Shown piece by piece: positions 22,650 to 35,300 of a DNA stretch of 64,000 bases. Below the pieces are notes generated by a model. The model was given only the letters and a program-made list of their open reading frames with translations, had not been told where the DNA came from and ran no database searches. This DNA comes from Antennarius striatus. Lineage: Eukaryota > Chordata > Actinopteri > Lophiiformes > Antennariidae. Location of the stretch: contig NC_090785.1 of the NCBI RefSeq assembly GCF_040054535.1, forward strand, positions 19,009,001 to 19,073,000, in the 5' to 3' direction. Position numbers and translations under genes: made by a program. Every line of letters begins with the position of its first letter. Within the stretch, counting starts at the first letter, position 1.

Positions 22650-24790
22650 CAATGTGTATCCACCTAGTGGTGGTATCTCTCTCTCCGTCTGTCTGTCCGT
22701 CTGTCTTTCTATCTATCGTCCTGCCATAAGGAGCTGCTTCATCCTGTATGAAACAAACCAACTCAAGCTTCATTCATTTTTAGTGCCAACGTGAACAATG
22801 TTATTTTTCCACGACTGGACTTTGTGTTCCTTCAGCAGAATTTATTTATTGTTCAGCATGAAGAACAAGTTTTTGTCAGAAGCTTTGTGGTTAAAGTGGT
22901 TCTGTTCTTTGTCATCCAATCAGAATCAGAGCGATGACAGTGTGCTTCTCTTTCTTTAATCATCCTTTCCTCAAACTTTGTGGGTGTAACTAAATACAGT
23001 CATACTGATGCGACTGCTGACTACGGTTAAACTGAGTGGCTAAGCTAACAATCACTAACATAGTCTGGAAACCATATTTCTGAAGGTTGCCACCAGAAGG
23101 ACAAAAAACTGACAGTTGTGTGATTCGTATTGACTTGATTTTTTAACGTTTCTCCAGATGCACAACGTACCCAAAAAAATCACATCATTTTCATTTTTAA
23201 CATTTCAGAAAAACTGGTTAATTTTTCTTCTTATATTCATGAATATCCTTTTCTTCAGGCCTAATAAACCATTAAACGATGGAAGAAATCTGGGAAATAT
23301 AAGATTTGAATATGCAAATTTTTAAGAGTGCAATGAGTTTATATTCTAATGAAGTTATGTTGCGTACCTCGAGTATGCTTGTATTGACTGTATAGTTGTA
23401 AATAAATAAGTGTTCACTGCAGACTGATTCACTAATGTGTATTAAGGTCACTTCTGCATTGGCAGGGGTAACAAGTATTTCCAGTATATGATCAATGTGT
23501 CCACTACATGTGGACATGTGTCCACTACACAAACATCCTTCAACTCACAAATTCAGACACTGGATTTGAAATGTTGTAACACTGTCCAGGTGTTCCAGGT
23601 GTTCCATCGATGTAACGATCAGAGTTACATCATCTGTTATAACTTTTGGTACACGGTAACAGTAAGACAAGTCCGATTCCTAAGCCTTCTCTTTAAATGT
23701 CATTCTTTAGTTGCTTCCGATGGTTTTTATATTACAAAAGTGTCTTTTTGAAGCTATAAGCCACTTCTTGTGGAGCAGTCCAAGCCCATTGTTGTCTTTT
23801 CAACCTGAGTATCAAGGAAAATATTCCCAGGTATAATATTGTGTCACTAAAACTAATACCGCTGCTTAAACACAACCTCACAATCAAACTGCAGTCCGAA
23901 GGAGACATTTGTTGTGACGGTTGTGTTTGAAATGTCATTTTCAATCCATCCTAAATGAAGTGAAGTCTGAATTTAAGAAAATGTGAAGCTCACGTTTGGT
24001 TCCTGATAAACTGATGGATGAACTTATTGTTCCTCTGCTTACCATGAAAGCACACAGGCCACACTGTTGTGTGTGTGCAGAATTACTGACATGATCCCAT
24101 GAGTGCATTTTACATGATGTCAAACATAATGGGCAATAAACATGTGATGGATGTCATTAGTGTCCTCCCAGTTTATGGGGTCTGGGATTTAAATGTGTCA
24201 TAAAATCCTTCTGAATAAGTTCCTTTATTTATTTTTAAATTTATTTTATAAAAAATGCTCTAGTTACTGGTTCAAATGCATGCATACATATATATTACTA
24301 TCACAGAATGCTTGAGAAACATGATTGACTTGTCTTCCGAAATAAAGTTTCCGTGGATAATAAGCTAGGCAGTTCAACGTTACTATTTTATTTGTCTGAA
24401 GGCTTTTGATACTTGCGAATTGTCTGCTTATAGCTCTGTAATATTGCGGTTGTAGTTTCTCACTTTGGCAACACGAGAGAATTGAACGTACAGAATTTAT
24501 TTATTTATGTATTTATTTACAGTATTTACCATCAAGGGCCTTCTGAATAGCTTTTCAAGAATGGAGTTTAATATGTCTTACTATTTTGAAATGTATACAA
24601 TTGTAAAACTGCTTGAAATTCTAACTAGCAGTTATCCCCCTCTCCTTGGCAAACACGCAATATTTCGATCGATTAAACATATTTTGATAGTCAAAACCGG
24701 AAGCCGTTGACAATTTAACAACGTGTCAGTGTTTTTATAGTTACCCACGATGTCCACAAGAGGGCGTTACGATTACAGATCCTTCAAGAA

Positions 24791-25633
24791 CAGTGGTTCT
24801 TAACCTTGTTGGAGGTAACAGACCCTGCCGGTTCCTATGTTCACTCACCGAACCCTTCTTTAGTAAAAAAAAACCCAAAAACGTTTTTTTTCTTCAAATT
24901 TAAAACATAAGTATATGTTTTATTGGTGTATTTAATGAATTGTGCATTAATGTAACCTTTTTCAAAGAACAAAACCATGACAGTGAATAAACTCACATGA
25001 AATTACCTTCCTGCAATTCAGTGTGACTTCTGCTGTTGTTATTGAGATACCAGTTCAGATATGCGTGGCTTCACCTTGGCAAGTGCTACTCTTATGTCAT
25101 TTTCACAGCAAAGTCTGTTTCTTTTGTTTTCCATGCAGCTTAAGGAAGTCTTCCTTTATTTTTGCCAGTGTGAGACTAGAGTTGTTCAACTTGACATTAC
25201 AAATCATGCAGAATGCTGACTCCTATCACGTTCCGTTATACAGTACATGTAAATTGTTGTTGCACATATTCGTCCGACCACTTCCTCTTTTTCCTCAACA
25301 GTTACTATGAATTAAAATATTAAGAAAGCAATCAAATGACGTACCATCATGACAGGCATAAATCGACTACTGAGCGCGCAAAATCCCCTGTAGCACAGGT
25401 AAGCTAATCAATGTAGCGTCATGTGATCACCTGCAGCCAATGATGACTAAGGGGGGCGTGTCATCACAAATTGACACGATGTGTCAAACGTACACAGTAA
25501 TTCGTGTATGTTCGGCCAAAATACCCAAACACGATGTGTCGGGTGTTTCGTCTTGACCTCCATCTCCGCTGAACCCCTGAGACCGACTCACTGAACCCCC
25601 AGGGTTCAATTGAACCCAGGTTAAGAACCACTG
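24791..25633. mobile_element. hAT-family DNA transposon, non-autonomous, 8-bp target duplication
   Basis: The ends are inverted repeats: cagtggttcttaacctt on the left and aggttaagaaccactg on the right. They are flanked by identical 8-base copies of ttcaagaa at 24783-24790 and 25634-25641, as expected of hAT elements. Minus-strand translation near 25030-25160 gives a decayed transposase C-terminus (ENDIRVALAKVKPRISELV), so this is a deletion derivative of an autonomous hAT. Confidence 0.9.
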
Positions 25634-25789
25634 TTCAAGAATGTAGAACAACATTATTGACTCGTCTTCAGAAATAACTTTGTTGTGTAGTTTTCCATAA
25701 TAATTTAACAGATATAAAGCTTGGAAATTCAATGTTACTATTGTTTGTGGCTTTTGGTGATACTGTATTTAAAGCATGTCAATACTTGT

Positions 25790-27332
25790 TCTATTATAAA
25801 AATCACATTTTTTCAGGTCTCTACATATGATCCTCCCTGACCTGACTTACTGGTAAACCTGACCAATCTGGTAAACAAGCACTTCCTGCATTAATAAATA
25901 TTTGGAATTTGGAATCAAAACAATCGGATTTTGCTAGAGCATTATTTGTTAGGTCACAGATTGCACTCTGTGATTGGACAGATTGATTCACGATATGGAT
26001 TGGCTTACATGCCCAAAGGCGTGGCCATCCCCGCCTTGGAGTTTGTTCAGGCTACGGTAGCATTGTGCAGTAATGTCCTTGCTCAGAGTTACACACTGAA
26101 AGTTCCTCACAAACTGTTGAAGTCAGCTAGCATTTGGGTAACTAGTTAGCTCCACTTCAGTCATGTGTATGTGTGTCCGCTAGAGGTGTATCCTCATCGT
26201 CATAGCGAACACAGGTGCGTGTATCCACACTACTCATAAACAAACAGCCTCAGGCTTTATTTAGAGTCTAACAAATATTCTCTGTCACCAGTCAAGGGTT
26301 ACGTTCAACTGACATAAACCCTGCATGTGAAATAATCCAGGCAGAAATCAAGAGGTGAAATGATCTCTCATTATCAGCCTTGTGAGAGGCAAAGGCTGGA
26401 TAGATTCACACACACGCACGCACGCACTCACGCACAGACACACACACACACACACACACACAACTTCCCCTGCTCCAGCTTTGCCGTAAGAAGTGGAGGC
26501 CAATCCGGTAATCTGACTGAGATAGAAGTGACTGACTGTATCCACTACAGGAAGTAATACCTGTGCATTTTACTGAATGGAGGCTAGTAAATGCAGAATA
26601 GGGAAAATAGGGACGGCGCTCACTCAACAGCCAGTTCAGTATACAGTATTCAAACGCTCTGGCTTACCTTTCCCACATTTCATTTATACTGCGATAGTTT
26701 CGCTCCTTGCGATCTCTCATTGTCCTTGACAATTGTTGAGAAACTGCGTACGTCCTGTCCGTAAGGATCTGTTGTCATCTCCACCGGTGATCTTAATAGG
26801 ATCAGCACATCAAGTGTTTACTTAATGAACACAGAGTCACGTTCGGCTGACTGAGAAAGTGGCTCCACGCTTGGCAAGGAGAAATCAAGTTACTGTATTA
26901 ACAAGGCAGTAAGAGACTGCAACATCCCGCAACACCCCCGAATTCAACATTTTACTGACCTACACATTTTTGTGGCTCTAGCTTCCTAAAGATGTTACTT
27001 TTTGTTTTGTGATTATATCTTATCAGGTTTGAAAGATGTGTACCTTACACAATGCGCCATCGCACTGTATACTCTTTCTATCTGAAACGGTTGTGAAGCT
27101 ATTTGGTGGACGGGAGGACAGACAGAGATAAGCAGATAGGGAACTGAGAGATAGGGAACTGAGAGCCATGCCCCATTAACACAGAGCTTTTCGGGGTGGA
27201 TTTTATCAATATTCAATCAAAGATATTGAGGTCCACGGATCATTTTGGGGCAAGACATTTCAAGTGCAGTGTAGTTGGTAATCTGGCAGCTGAATGACAT
27301 GAATTAAAGAAAGCATAATATGGGACCTTTAA
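25790..27332 (-). repeat. Possible DNA-repeat copy
   Basis: The right end (27243-27332) matches 22401-22490 in inverted orientation. The left part has tttttcaggtctctacatat, also seen in reverse complement near 1610-1645. No coding frame is recognisable. It contains a (CA)n tract at about 26409-26461. Element limits are guesses. Confidence 0.35.
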
Positions 27333-28280
27333 TTTAATTGCGTATATCTATGTATTATTGTTTTTGTAGTTACTCAGTATGCCCACAAGAGGGTAGGAAA
27401 TGTATTTACCGAGCAGGAAGTGGTCCGAGTACATTTACCAGAGGTCAGGGCTCGAATATGAATTCAGCATACTGTACATGTCTTATTTTGCTTGCATTTT
27501 ATTTCTCTTAATTTTTTTTGTCTTTTTGTCTGTGTGTTTTTGTTTTTGTGTTCTTTTTGGTTTTGTTTTTTTGAGTTCACCTCAGGATCCAGCCTAGCAC
27601 AGGACCTGCTGACCACCCTCCAGAAGGTGTCAGGCCAGCTGTGGATGCATCTTCACAGACCCGTGCTGTGCTTCGTGATGTGACCTCATGTTGGTGAGGT
27701 TGTGTGATCAGTGATTCAGCTCCTCGCTGCTTCTTTACCTTATTGTCGCCTGGGTTACGTGTTTGAGAGAGGTCGCTAGTGTTTTCCAGGTGGTGGTCAT
27801 AGCCCCCAATAACAGGAAGGACAAGTATGACATGATTAAGAAGAAACTGTGTGTGGACTTTCCCATGTCCAGCCAGTGTGTGGTGACCCGGACCCTGAGC
27901 TGCCCCGGGAGTCTGATGACTGTCGCCACCAAGCTCATTCTGCAGATGGCCCGCAAGATGGGAGGAGAGCTGTGGAGTGCGGAGATCCCTGTGAGTCTGA
28001 CACCCATGAGTTGATCACAGAATGAAGGCGGGGCCAGTTTGTCATGTGCCTCTGGCTGTGGTGGAGGAGTCAGAACTTAAGGTCAAGGTTCACAGACGTG
28101 AAATCGAAAGATTGTGTTTATTTTCCATCTGCGCAGCTCAAACACTTGATGATCGTCGACATCGACTGCAACCACGACAAGCAGGCCGGGAGTCGCTCGA
28201 TCGGCAATCTGATACTGTGTGTTCGCAGCCTGTGTGTGAATGTGGACAGGGGGAGGCATTCACTTTGATCGGACCTAGAA

Positions 28281-28394
28281 ACGATCTATAACAGATCTAT
28301 AACGGGGTCTATAACTGATCTATAAGAGATTTAGAACAGATCTACAACAGATCTATAACGAGGCCTATGACGGATCTAGAACTGGATCTATAAC
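28281..28394 (+). repeat. Minisatellite with ~12-bp unit (acagatctataa)
   Basis: About ten imperfect tandem units of acagatctataa follow the third piwi-like exon piece. They contain repeated agatct words and some substitutions. Confidence 0.75.
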
Positions 28395-28615
28395 AACTAC
28401 CGACCAGTTGCACTCACATCCAATCTGGAGAGGTTGGTCTTGGCCCACCTGAGGCCACAGGTGAAGGAGCTGCTAGATCCATGTGTCTGCTAGTGTAGTG
28501 TATATCTTGTGTTATGTCCTTTGGTGTCAGTGTTTCTTTTTTTTTATCCAGTATTTATTCATTATGTGATGCCTGAGCAGTGGATATGTGCAATTTCCTC
28601 CGGGATTAATAAAGT
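28395..28615 (+). mobile_element. Internally deleted LINE fragment with 3' tail
   Basis: Translation begins with the LINE reverse-transcriptase motif NYRPVALTSNLERLVLAHL. It then jumps to a 3'-tail-like sequence, gcaatttcctccgggattaa, followed by taaagtctctc. Most of the element is missing. Confidence 0.6.
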
Positions 28616-30303
28616 CTCTCCCTCTCTCTCTAGCTTCTCCTCCACCTGTTCCCTGCTCTCACTTCAGATCACAATGTCATCTGCAAACACCATGGTCCAT
28701 GGAGATTCCTTTCTAACCTCGTCTATCTTGTTCGCTATGGTGACGGACCATTGTCCATCACCATAGCGAACAAGAAGGGGCTCAGAGCTGATCCCTGATG
28801 CAGTCCCTCCTCCAACTTCAATTCCTCTGTCACACCTACAGCACATCTGACCACTGTCTTACAGTCTTCATACATGTCCTGCACTGCTCTAACATACTGT
28901 ACTTCTCTGCCACTCCAGACTTCCTCATACAATTCCACAGTTTCTCTCTGGGCACCCTGTCATTAGCTTTCTCCAGATCTACAAAAACACAATGCAGCTC
29001 CCTCTTGCCTTCTCTGTACTTCTCTATCAACACCCTCAAAGTAAATATTGCATCTGCCTTTCCACTTTTCATTCTCTTCGATTCCCTCCTCACTTCATCC
29101 TGACTAATCTTTGCTACATCCTGGTCCACAACAGTCACCTCTTCTAGTCTTTGTTCTCTCTCATTTTCCACGTTCATCAACTCTTCAAAGTACTCTTTCC
29201 ATCTCTCCATCACACTACTGGCACCTGTCAATAGACTTCCATCCCTATCCTTAATCACCCTAACCTGCTGCACGTCCTTCACATCTCTGTCTCTCTGTCT
29301 TGCCAACCAGTATAGATCAGTCTCTCCCTCCTTACTGTCCAACCTAGCATACAAGTCATCATAAGCTTCTTGTTTGGCCTTTGCCGCCTCTACCTTCACC
29401 TTACGCTGCATCTTCCTCTACTCCTGTCTACTCTCCTCAGTCCTCTCAGTGTCCCACTTCTTCTTAGCTAACCTCTTTCTCTGTGTACACTCCTGTACCT
29501 CCTCATTCCACCACCAAGTCTCCTTATCTACTTTCCTTCCAGATGACACACCGAGTACTCTCCTACCCGTCTCCCTGATCACATTAGCTGTAGTTGTCCA
29601 GTTATCTGGAAGCACCTCCTGACCACCCAGAGCCTGTCTTAACTCCTTCCTAAAAGCCATGCGACACTCTTCCTTTTTTAGCTTCCACCATTCCGTTCCC
29701 TGCTATGACTTTGCCCTCCTCACCACAAGTCATCCTACACACCACCTTCCTATGCTGTTTGGCAACACTCATGCCTAACACTACTTTTCAGTCACTGATC
29801 TCCTTCAGATTACACCATCTACACAAGATGTAGTCTACCTGTGTGCTCCTACCTCCACTCTTATAGGTCACCCTATGTTCCTGCCTCTTCTGGAAGAAAG
29901 TATTCACTATAGCCATTTCCATCCTTTTTTGCAAAGTCAACTACCATCTGTCCTTCTGCGTTCCTCTCCTGGATACCGAACCTGCCCATCACCTCCTCAT
30001 CACCTCTGTTTCCTGCACCAACATGTCCATTGAAGTCTGCTCCAATGACAACTCTCTCACTTCTAGGTATGCTCTGCATCACTTCATCAAAGTCCATCCA
30101 GAATTTCTCCTTCTCCTCCAGCTCACATCCTACCTGTGGAGCATAACCACTAACAACATTGAACATCACGCCTTCTATTTCTAGCTTCAGACTCATCACT
30201 CTATCTGACACTCTTTTTACCTCCAGGACATTCCTAACAAACTCCTCCTCAAAGATAACTCCTACTCCATTTCTCTTCCTATCTACACCATGATAGAACA
30301 CTA
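28616..30303 (-). mobile_element. Truncated, decayed RTE-like element
   Basis: This copy closely matches the intact element at 12383-15518, covering about 13100-15070 of it on the same strand. It has several frameshifts, for example near 29415, 29660 and 29930. About 320 bases between the counterparts of 13505 and 13825 are deleted. Both element ends are missing. Endonuclease (GADFNGHVGAG) and linker parts are readable, and the reverse transcriptase is mostly gone. It lies inside the piwi pseudogene. Confidence 0.88.
28727..28774. other. Quasi-palindromic insertion within the RTE-like fragment
   Basis: Left arm 28727-28747 is the reverse complement of 28754-28774 with one mismatch in 21. The intact relative at about 13200-13240 has only the right arm. 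The left arm therefore appears to be a templated copy of the neighbouring sequence on the other strand. Confidence 0.75.
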
Positions 30304-30934
30304 TTATTCTTAATGTACTATTTAATGTGGACCTTCCCCTCAAGTATACATTTTCTTCAATGTAGTGTATATTCTCCCTGTTTGTTTTTCTGAATGCTGC
30401 TGCAACGTGTGAATTTGTAAGTTCGTGATCATGTAAGTATAACTATCCTATTTGTCTATCTAGTAGCTGCTACTGGAGGTGGCTAACTGCTAACCGTGTC
30501 CTGGTTTACAGGTACAACTTCCACATTGTGAGTCAGGCGGTCAGCATGGGGAGTGTCCCTGACCCACTACAATGTGGTGTACGACTCCAGTGGGCTGAAG
30601 CCCGACTACATGTGGTGCCTGTCACCTGTACTTCAACTGGCAGTTGAGTCGGTGGAGGCTAACACACGCTAAGCTAATGAGTCTCTATCGGTTGGAAGTG
30701 ACATTTGTTCTAAACTGATTGTTATAACATGACCAAAACAAACCCTGGCCCTGACCTGACCCCCTGAGCAGAGGTCACCGAGGTCTGGGGTTCTGACCTG
30801 TTACCTCTGGTGCTTTAAGGGGTCATCCGGGTCCCGCTCCCTGTCAGTATGCCCACAAGCTGGCCTTCCTGGTGGGCCAGAGCCTCTACAAGGAGCCCAA
30901 CACTAAGCTGGATGACCTACTTTACTACCTGTGA

Positions 30935-31894
30935 GGACCCGACGCAGCTCAGAGATCTGTGTTCCCACTGTTAAGGTCTCTATAAGTTGCTGCTGCTGGC
31001 TGTTCAGGGCTGGGGTTAGGTGTTTTTGTGTATGGATGAGCCGTGCGTTCATTTTTATTTCTTCTGTAAGCATTTAGCTGAGTTCAGCCAAAAACTAACA
31101 GTTCTTCCTGCATGAAGATCTAAAGGAGTTAGCTCTGATAGCCATCCTGCTAACGTTTAGATAGCTTCAGTGTCACTTTCAGATGTCAATACTTGGTTCT
31201 GATTAGTTACCTGATTCAAAAGATTCGAAGTCCCTTCAGTGTTTTCGTGTTTCCTGAACGCAACTAAAAAAAAAATCACACACTTGTAAGAAAATATCAA
31301 ATGTATTTAGATATTTTAGAAAAGATCACACATGCCTGCTGACACAAGAACGAATCATCAATAGGCTGATGAATTGTCAGAAAGCTGGCACATGATGTGG
31401 GGGAAGCCCGCACTGTTGGTTGTAAAGTTAAGTGTACAAAAAAGGCAGTCTGAAAATCAAGTATAAACATTAAAAAAAACTTGTTTACAAATGGATGAAG
31501 TCCAAAAAAAGCAACAGTCACTGGAAAAGAACAGAAGCGATGTGGAAGCGTTGTGTGGGAACGGGCTCCTTGGCTGCGGAGGACCGGAGCCAAGGTGTCG
31601 ATGGATGACGTCTAAAAGTGGGCTAGACTTTGAGGAGGCGAAGTCCAATATCCTATCTCATCTGCTGCCATGGTAACCAGACCCCAGACAACACCCCCCC
31701 TCTCCTTTTAAAAAGCCTTGAAACCCGGGGAGAAAATGCCTCTCCATTTCTAGAGGTGAACGTTCTAAACTGAGGCGGTGTCACATCCCATAGGACGACA
31801 TAATTGAGAGGCTGCGCCACTCCATGAGGAGGAGGATTCCTGGTGGGGTAAAATGTGTCATGTGTTTGGGGACCGCTGCTTCAAACGATAAAAC
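30935..31894. other. Spacer between piwi pseudogene and right arm, nothing recognised
   Basis: No recognisable coding exon, RNA gene or repeat family. The open frames at 31297-31676 look random and have no family signature. Confidence 0.4.
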
Positions 31895-32069
31895 TTTATT
31901 GTTTATCACACAAAAATTACTTTTCATTGTATAACTTTTCTTACCGGCTCCAACACATTGCTGTTTGGGGGACCTTGACATGAATATTCTTAGTATATTT
32001 TGAGGATTCTTAAATACAGAACGTAAACTACAAGCAAAATTGTTAAGAAGCAAAATAAGAAAAACCCCA

Positions 32070-32320
32070 ACATTTATCCTAATAACGTCAGTAGCTGTCA
32101 GTGGGTTGGGAATGTAGAATCTCTTCAAAAGAACTTTCTTCCAGACACGGTGTTAAAATGATTGACAGGTAATTGAACTAACCTGAAAAGCGCTTCGGGG
32201 CGGGGCGCCCGGTGAGTGGACCAATAGGTTTATATCAGATGACGTCACATTCGGGAAGTTGATTGGAGGCTGCGAACTGAGTTGTTCAGACGGCGGCTGA
32301 AGTTGTGCAGGTGAACAAAC
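32070..32320 (+). promoter_or_regulatory. Promoter and 5' leader of ids copy 2
   Basis: The segment carries a GC box ggggcggggcg (32197-32207), a CCAAT box (32221-32225), a full palindromic CRE TGACGTCA (32240-32247) and an inverted CCAAT (32262-32266). The GC and CCAAT boxes sit at the same distances from the ATG as in copy 1. Sequence around the CRE is clearly more diverged between copies than the adjoining exon 1 and intron 1. Confidence 0.65.
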
Positions 32321-35300
32321 ATGTCTGGAAGTGTTCGAGTGCTGCTTCTCCTTCTGGCTCTGGACTCGGTGGCTCCTGAAGGAGTTCCTGGTAGAGGTGA
32401 GAACTAGTCAAGCATTAACGAGCTGCTCTGGTTCTGTTCTCCATCACTGACTCTCACGTTTATTTAATAATCTCCATTATACCGCATCTCCAGTTCTTGT
32501 TTAGGAGGGTGGAAAGTGTCCCCGTCCACATTTCTGTTAACACGTCTTTGGTAAATGTAATGGTGGAGGATTAACAAGTCATTTTGGTAACTTGACACAC
32601 TGCTCCAGCCGCGGCTTGTCAGTGTGGATTTTGTATGTTCTCCCCGTGTCTGCGTGGGTTCCCTCCGGGTTCTGCAGCTTCCTTCCATCTCCAGAAACAC
32701 TCAGTCATCACATCAGTGACTCAGGTTCATTTGATGGTTCTGTGTTGAGCAGACACTAACTAGTTAGGGGAACTAGTTGAGAAACTGGACAGAAGAGCTT
32801 GATGTTTTCTTTTCATGACAAAAATGAACTGTGCTGATGATGTTTGCTTACAGAGGGGGGAAATGTCCTTTTCATCATGGCGGATGACTTGCGGCCAGTG
32901 CTGGGTTGCTATGGTGACTCCCTGGTCAAATCACCAAACATCGACCAGCTGGCGTCCAAAAGCCAGGTTTTCCTCAATGCGTATGCCCAGGTCTGTTATC
33001 ATCATCAGCGCTTTTCTTGTGGTTTGAATCTGATCAACCTGTTCAGCCAGTTGTCATGTGAGAAGTTTGAATGTTTTAAGTTGTGTGTTCCTCTTTCAGC
33101 AAGCCGTGTGTGCTCCCAGTCGTACCTCCATGTTGACCAGTCGCCGACCAGACACCACCAGGCTCTATGACTTCAACTCCTACTGGAGGGTTCATGCTGG
33201 AAACTACTCCACCATGCCACAGTACTTTAAATCTAAAGGCTACTTCACCATGTCTGTTGGCAAAATATTTCACCCGGGTAAGATGAAGAGTTTACGTTTG
33301 GATATGTTGATAGTTTAAGAATCTTAACTGCAACGATTTTAGTGAGTGATCCTCAGATCCACTGCTCAGCTGGTCACTTCTCAAACTCCAGTAAGAACCA
33401 CAGATAAGTTAGTTTAGTTCATGTATTTTTGTTTCAGACAAGTTATTACAACAGATTTCACACCTTCATCACACTTGCAACATCAACATCCGAAAAAAAC
33501 CCCCAAAACGGTTTACGGGTCGAATCCATTCGGCTTATAAAAGTCCTGTCCCCAGAATGAACAAAGACATCTCTCATTACAATATATTTTCAACCAAATC
33601 ATGCATAAAATGTAACGTTAATTTTATTTTGGCACATTGTTGTTCTAAGCCGTCTCTTCAGTATGAAAACTAGAAGCTGACCTAGCCAGTATTTTGACTG
33701 ACAATATCATGATTATAAAAAACAATAACAATCTGAAACATTAACCAATGTTTTCATCAGTTCTTCAACCTTGCAATGTCAATTCTTTGTATGCTTTTTT
33801 AAAGGCAGACGGTGTTCCTAGACTCCTAACTTCCTTGTCCAAATTGTTCCATAGTTTGACACCAGTAAAAGAAAATTAAAAAAAAAGAAGTAATTCTAGC
33901 TTTCTTCTGTAAAAAGGTTGTTTTTCCTCTCACTTGGTAGTTGGACTCACTATTCTGGAGTTATGCTAGTATATTTTGTGGTAAACAGTTATTTGCTGTT
34001 TTATACACGAGTTGGACAGTTCTATAGCTTATAAGATCATGTATCTCTAGTAATGTAGATGTAATGAATAATTGATTTGTGTGAGCTCTATAATGAATAT
34101 TGTGAAGGATTCTTATGGCTCTTTTCTGGAATAAGAATAGAGGCTTTATACCACTTTTATGCGTGTTTCCCCGCATCTCAGTGCAGTAGTTCAGGTAGGG
34201 CAGGACTAATGCAAGATCAATGATATAATTTGATTTAGTAGTTTGAGTTTACCCACAATACAGACACACTTCTGGCTAGTTTGTTTTTCAGTTGTCTTAC
34301 ATGGAGTTTCGAGGTTAGCATCTCATCAATGATAACCCCTTACATTTTGTATTCAGTAACCCGTTCTATATTTACCTCATTCATCGTGATATTTATACTT
34401 TGTTTGCTGCTTTTTTCCCCAAATAACATGTATTTGGTTTTAGTTAAACCATAATTGCAACTTGGAAAATTCCTCTTTAACTGTCTGGGGTATTTGATGT
34501 ATATCATGTCCTGTGCTTAAAATAGTTGTGTCATCAGCAAAAAAGTATCATTTTTCCGACATTTGAAACCTTACATATCATTTATGTAAAGTATAAACAA
34601 GGAGCCAAGACTGACCCCTGTGGTACCTCATTAAAGATGTGTAATGTTTTTGATGTCCTTCCTTCCAATGTGACATATTGTGATCTCTTACGTAAGTAGC
34701 TCTTCACCAATTTTAGTACTGCACCCCTAATTTCAAATCAATCCAATTTCTCATTAAGAATTCCATGTTCAATTGTATCAAAAGCTTTTTTGAGGTCAAT
34801 AAAGATTCTTATGGAATGCTTCTTTTGATCTTTGGCATCAGTGATTTTTTTCCACTGAGTCAGTTAGTACTAAAGCTTTGGAATGATTCTTCCTGAAACC
34901 ATATTCGCTGCTATTAAGAGTATGCTTTGTTAGGAGATTATCCAGTCTGTTATCAAAAATTCTAGAGAAAGTATTTAATAACTGTGGTAGTATTGAGACA
35001 GGTCTATGATTTGTAAAATCACATGCATCCCCATTCTTATATGATGGTACAATAATGGTATATAATGAGCTGCTGTTTTTTTGAGAAGATAGTTGAGAAG
35101 AACCCAGTCTGAATGGATTTGTTTAGAGTAACATCTGGACTTTTCTTGTCTGTCTAAGCTGGTAACTGTGTTTTATTTAAGGTGTTCCCTCGAACTACAC
35201 AGATGACTACCCCTACAGCTGGTCTGTTCCTGCCTACCACCCACCTTCCTATGGCTATGAGAATGAAAAGGTGGGACTATGGAAGAAGTACCATTTAGAC

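Larger units (their letters stand above)
27580..30934 (+). pseudogene. piwi-like (piwil1-type) pseudogene, MID-PIWI region
   Basis: PIWI proteins bind piRNAs and silence transposons in the germ line. Exon-like pieces are in the right order. At about 27580-27680 there is LQKVSGQL. At 27790-27990, an intact 67-codon exon, are RKDKYDMIKK, SQCVVTRTL and MGGELW, followed by gtgagt. At 28137-28230 is MIVDIDCNHD, which holds the first catalytic Asp and then shifts frame. At 30512-30640 is IVSQAV, then a frameshift to SGLKPD. At 30848-30934 is [12 protein letters not shown], followed by the natural C-terminus and stop. The middle exons, with the second catalytic Asp (YRDGV region), are missing, and an RTE-like fragment sits in that place. 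The motifs resemble PIWIL1 more than PIWIL2, from memory of those proteins. Upstream PAZ and N-terminal exons are not visible. Confidence 0.85.
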
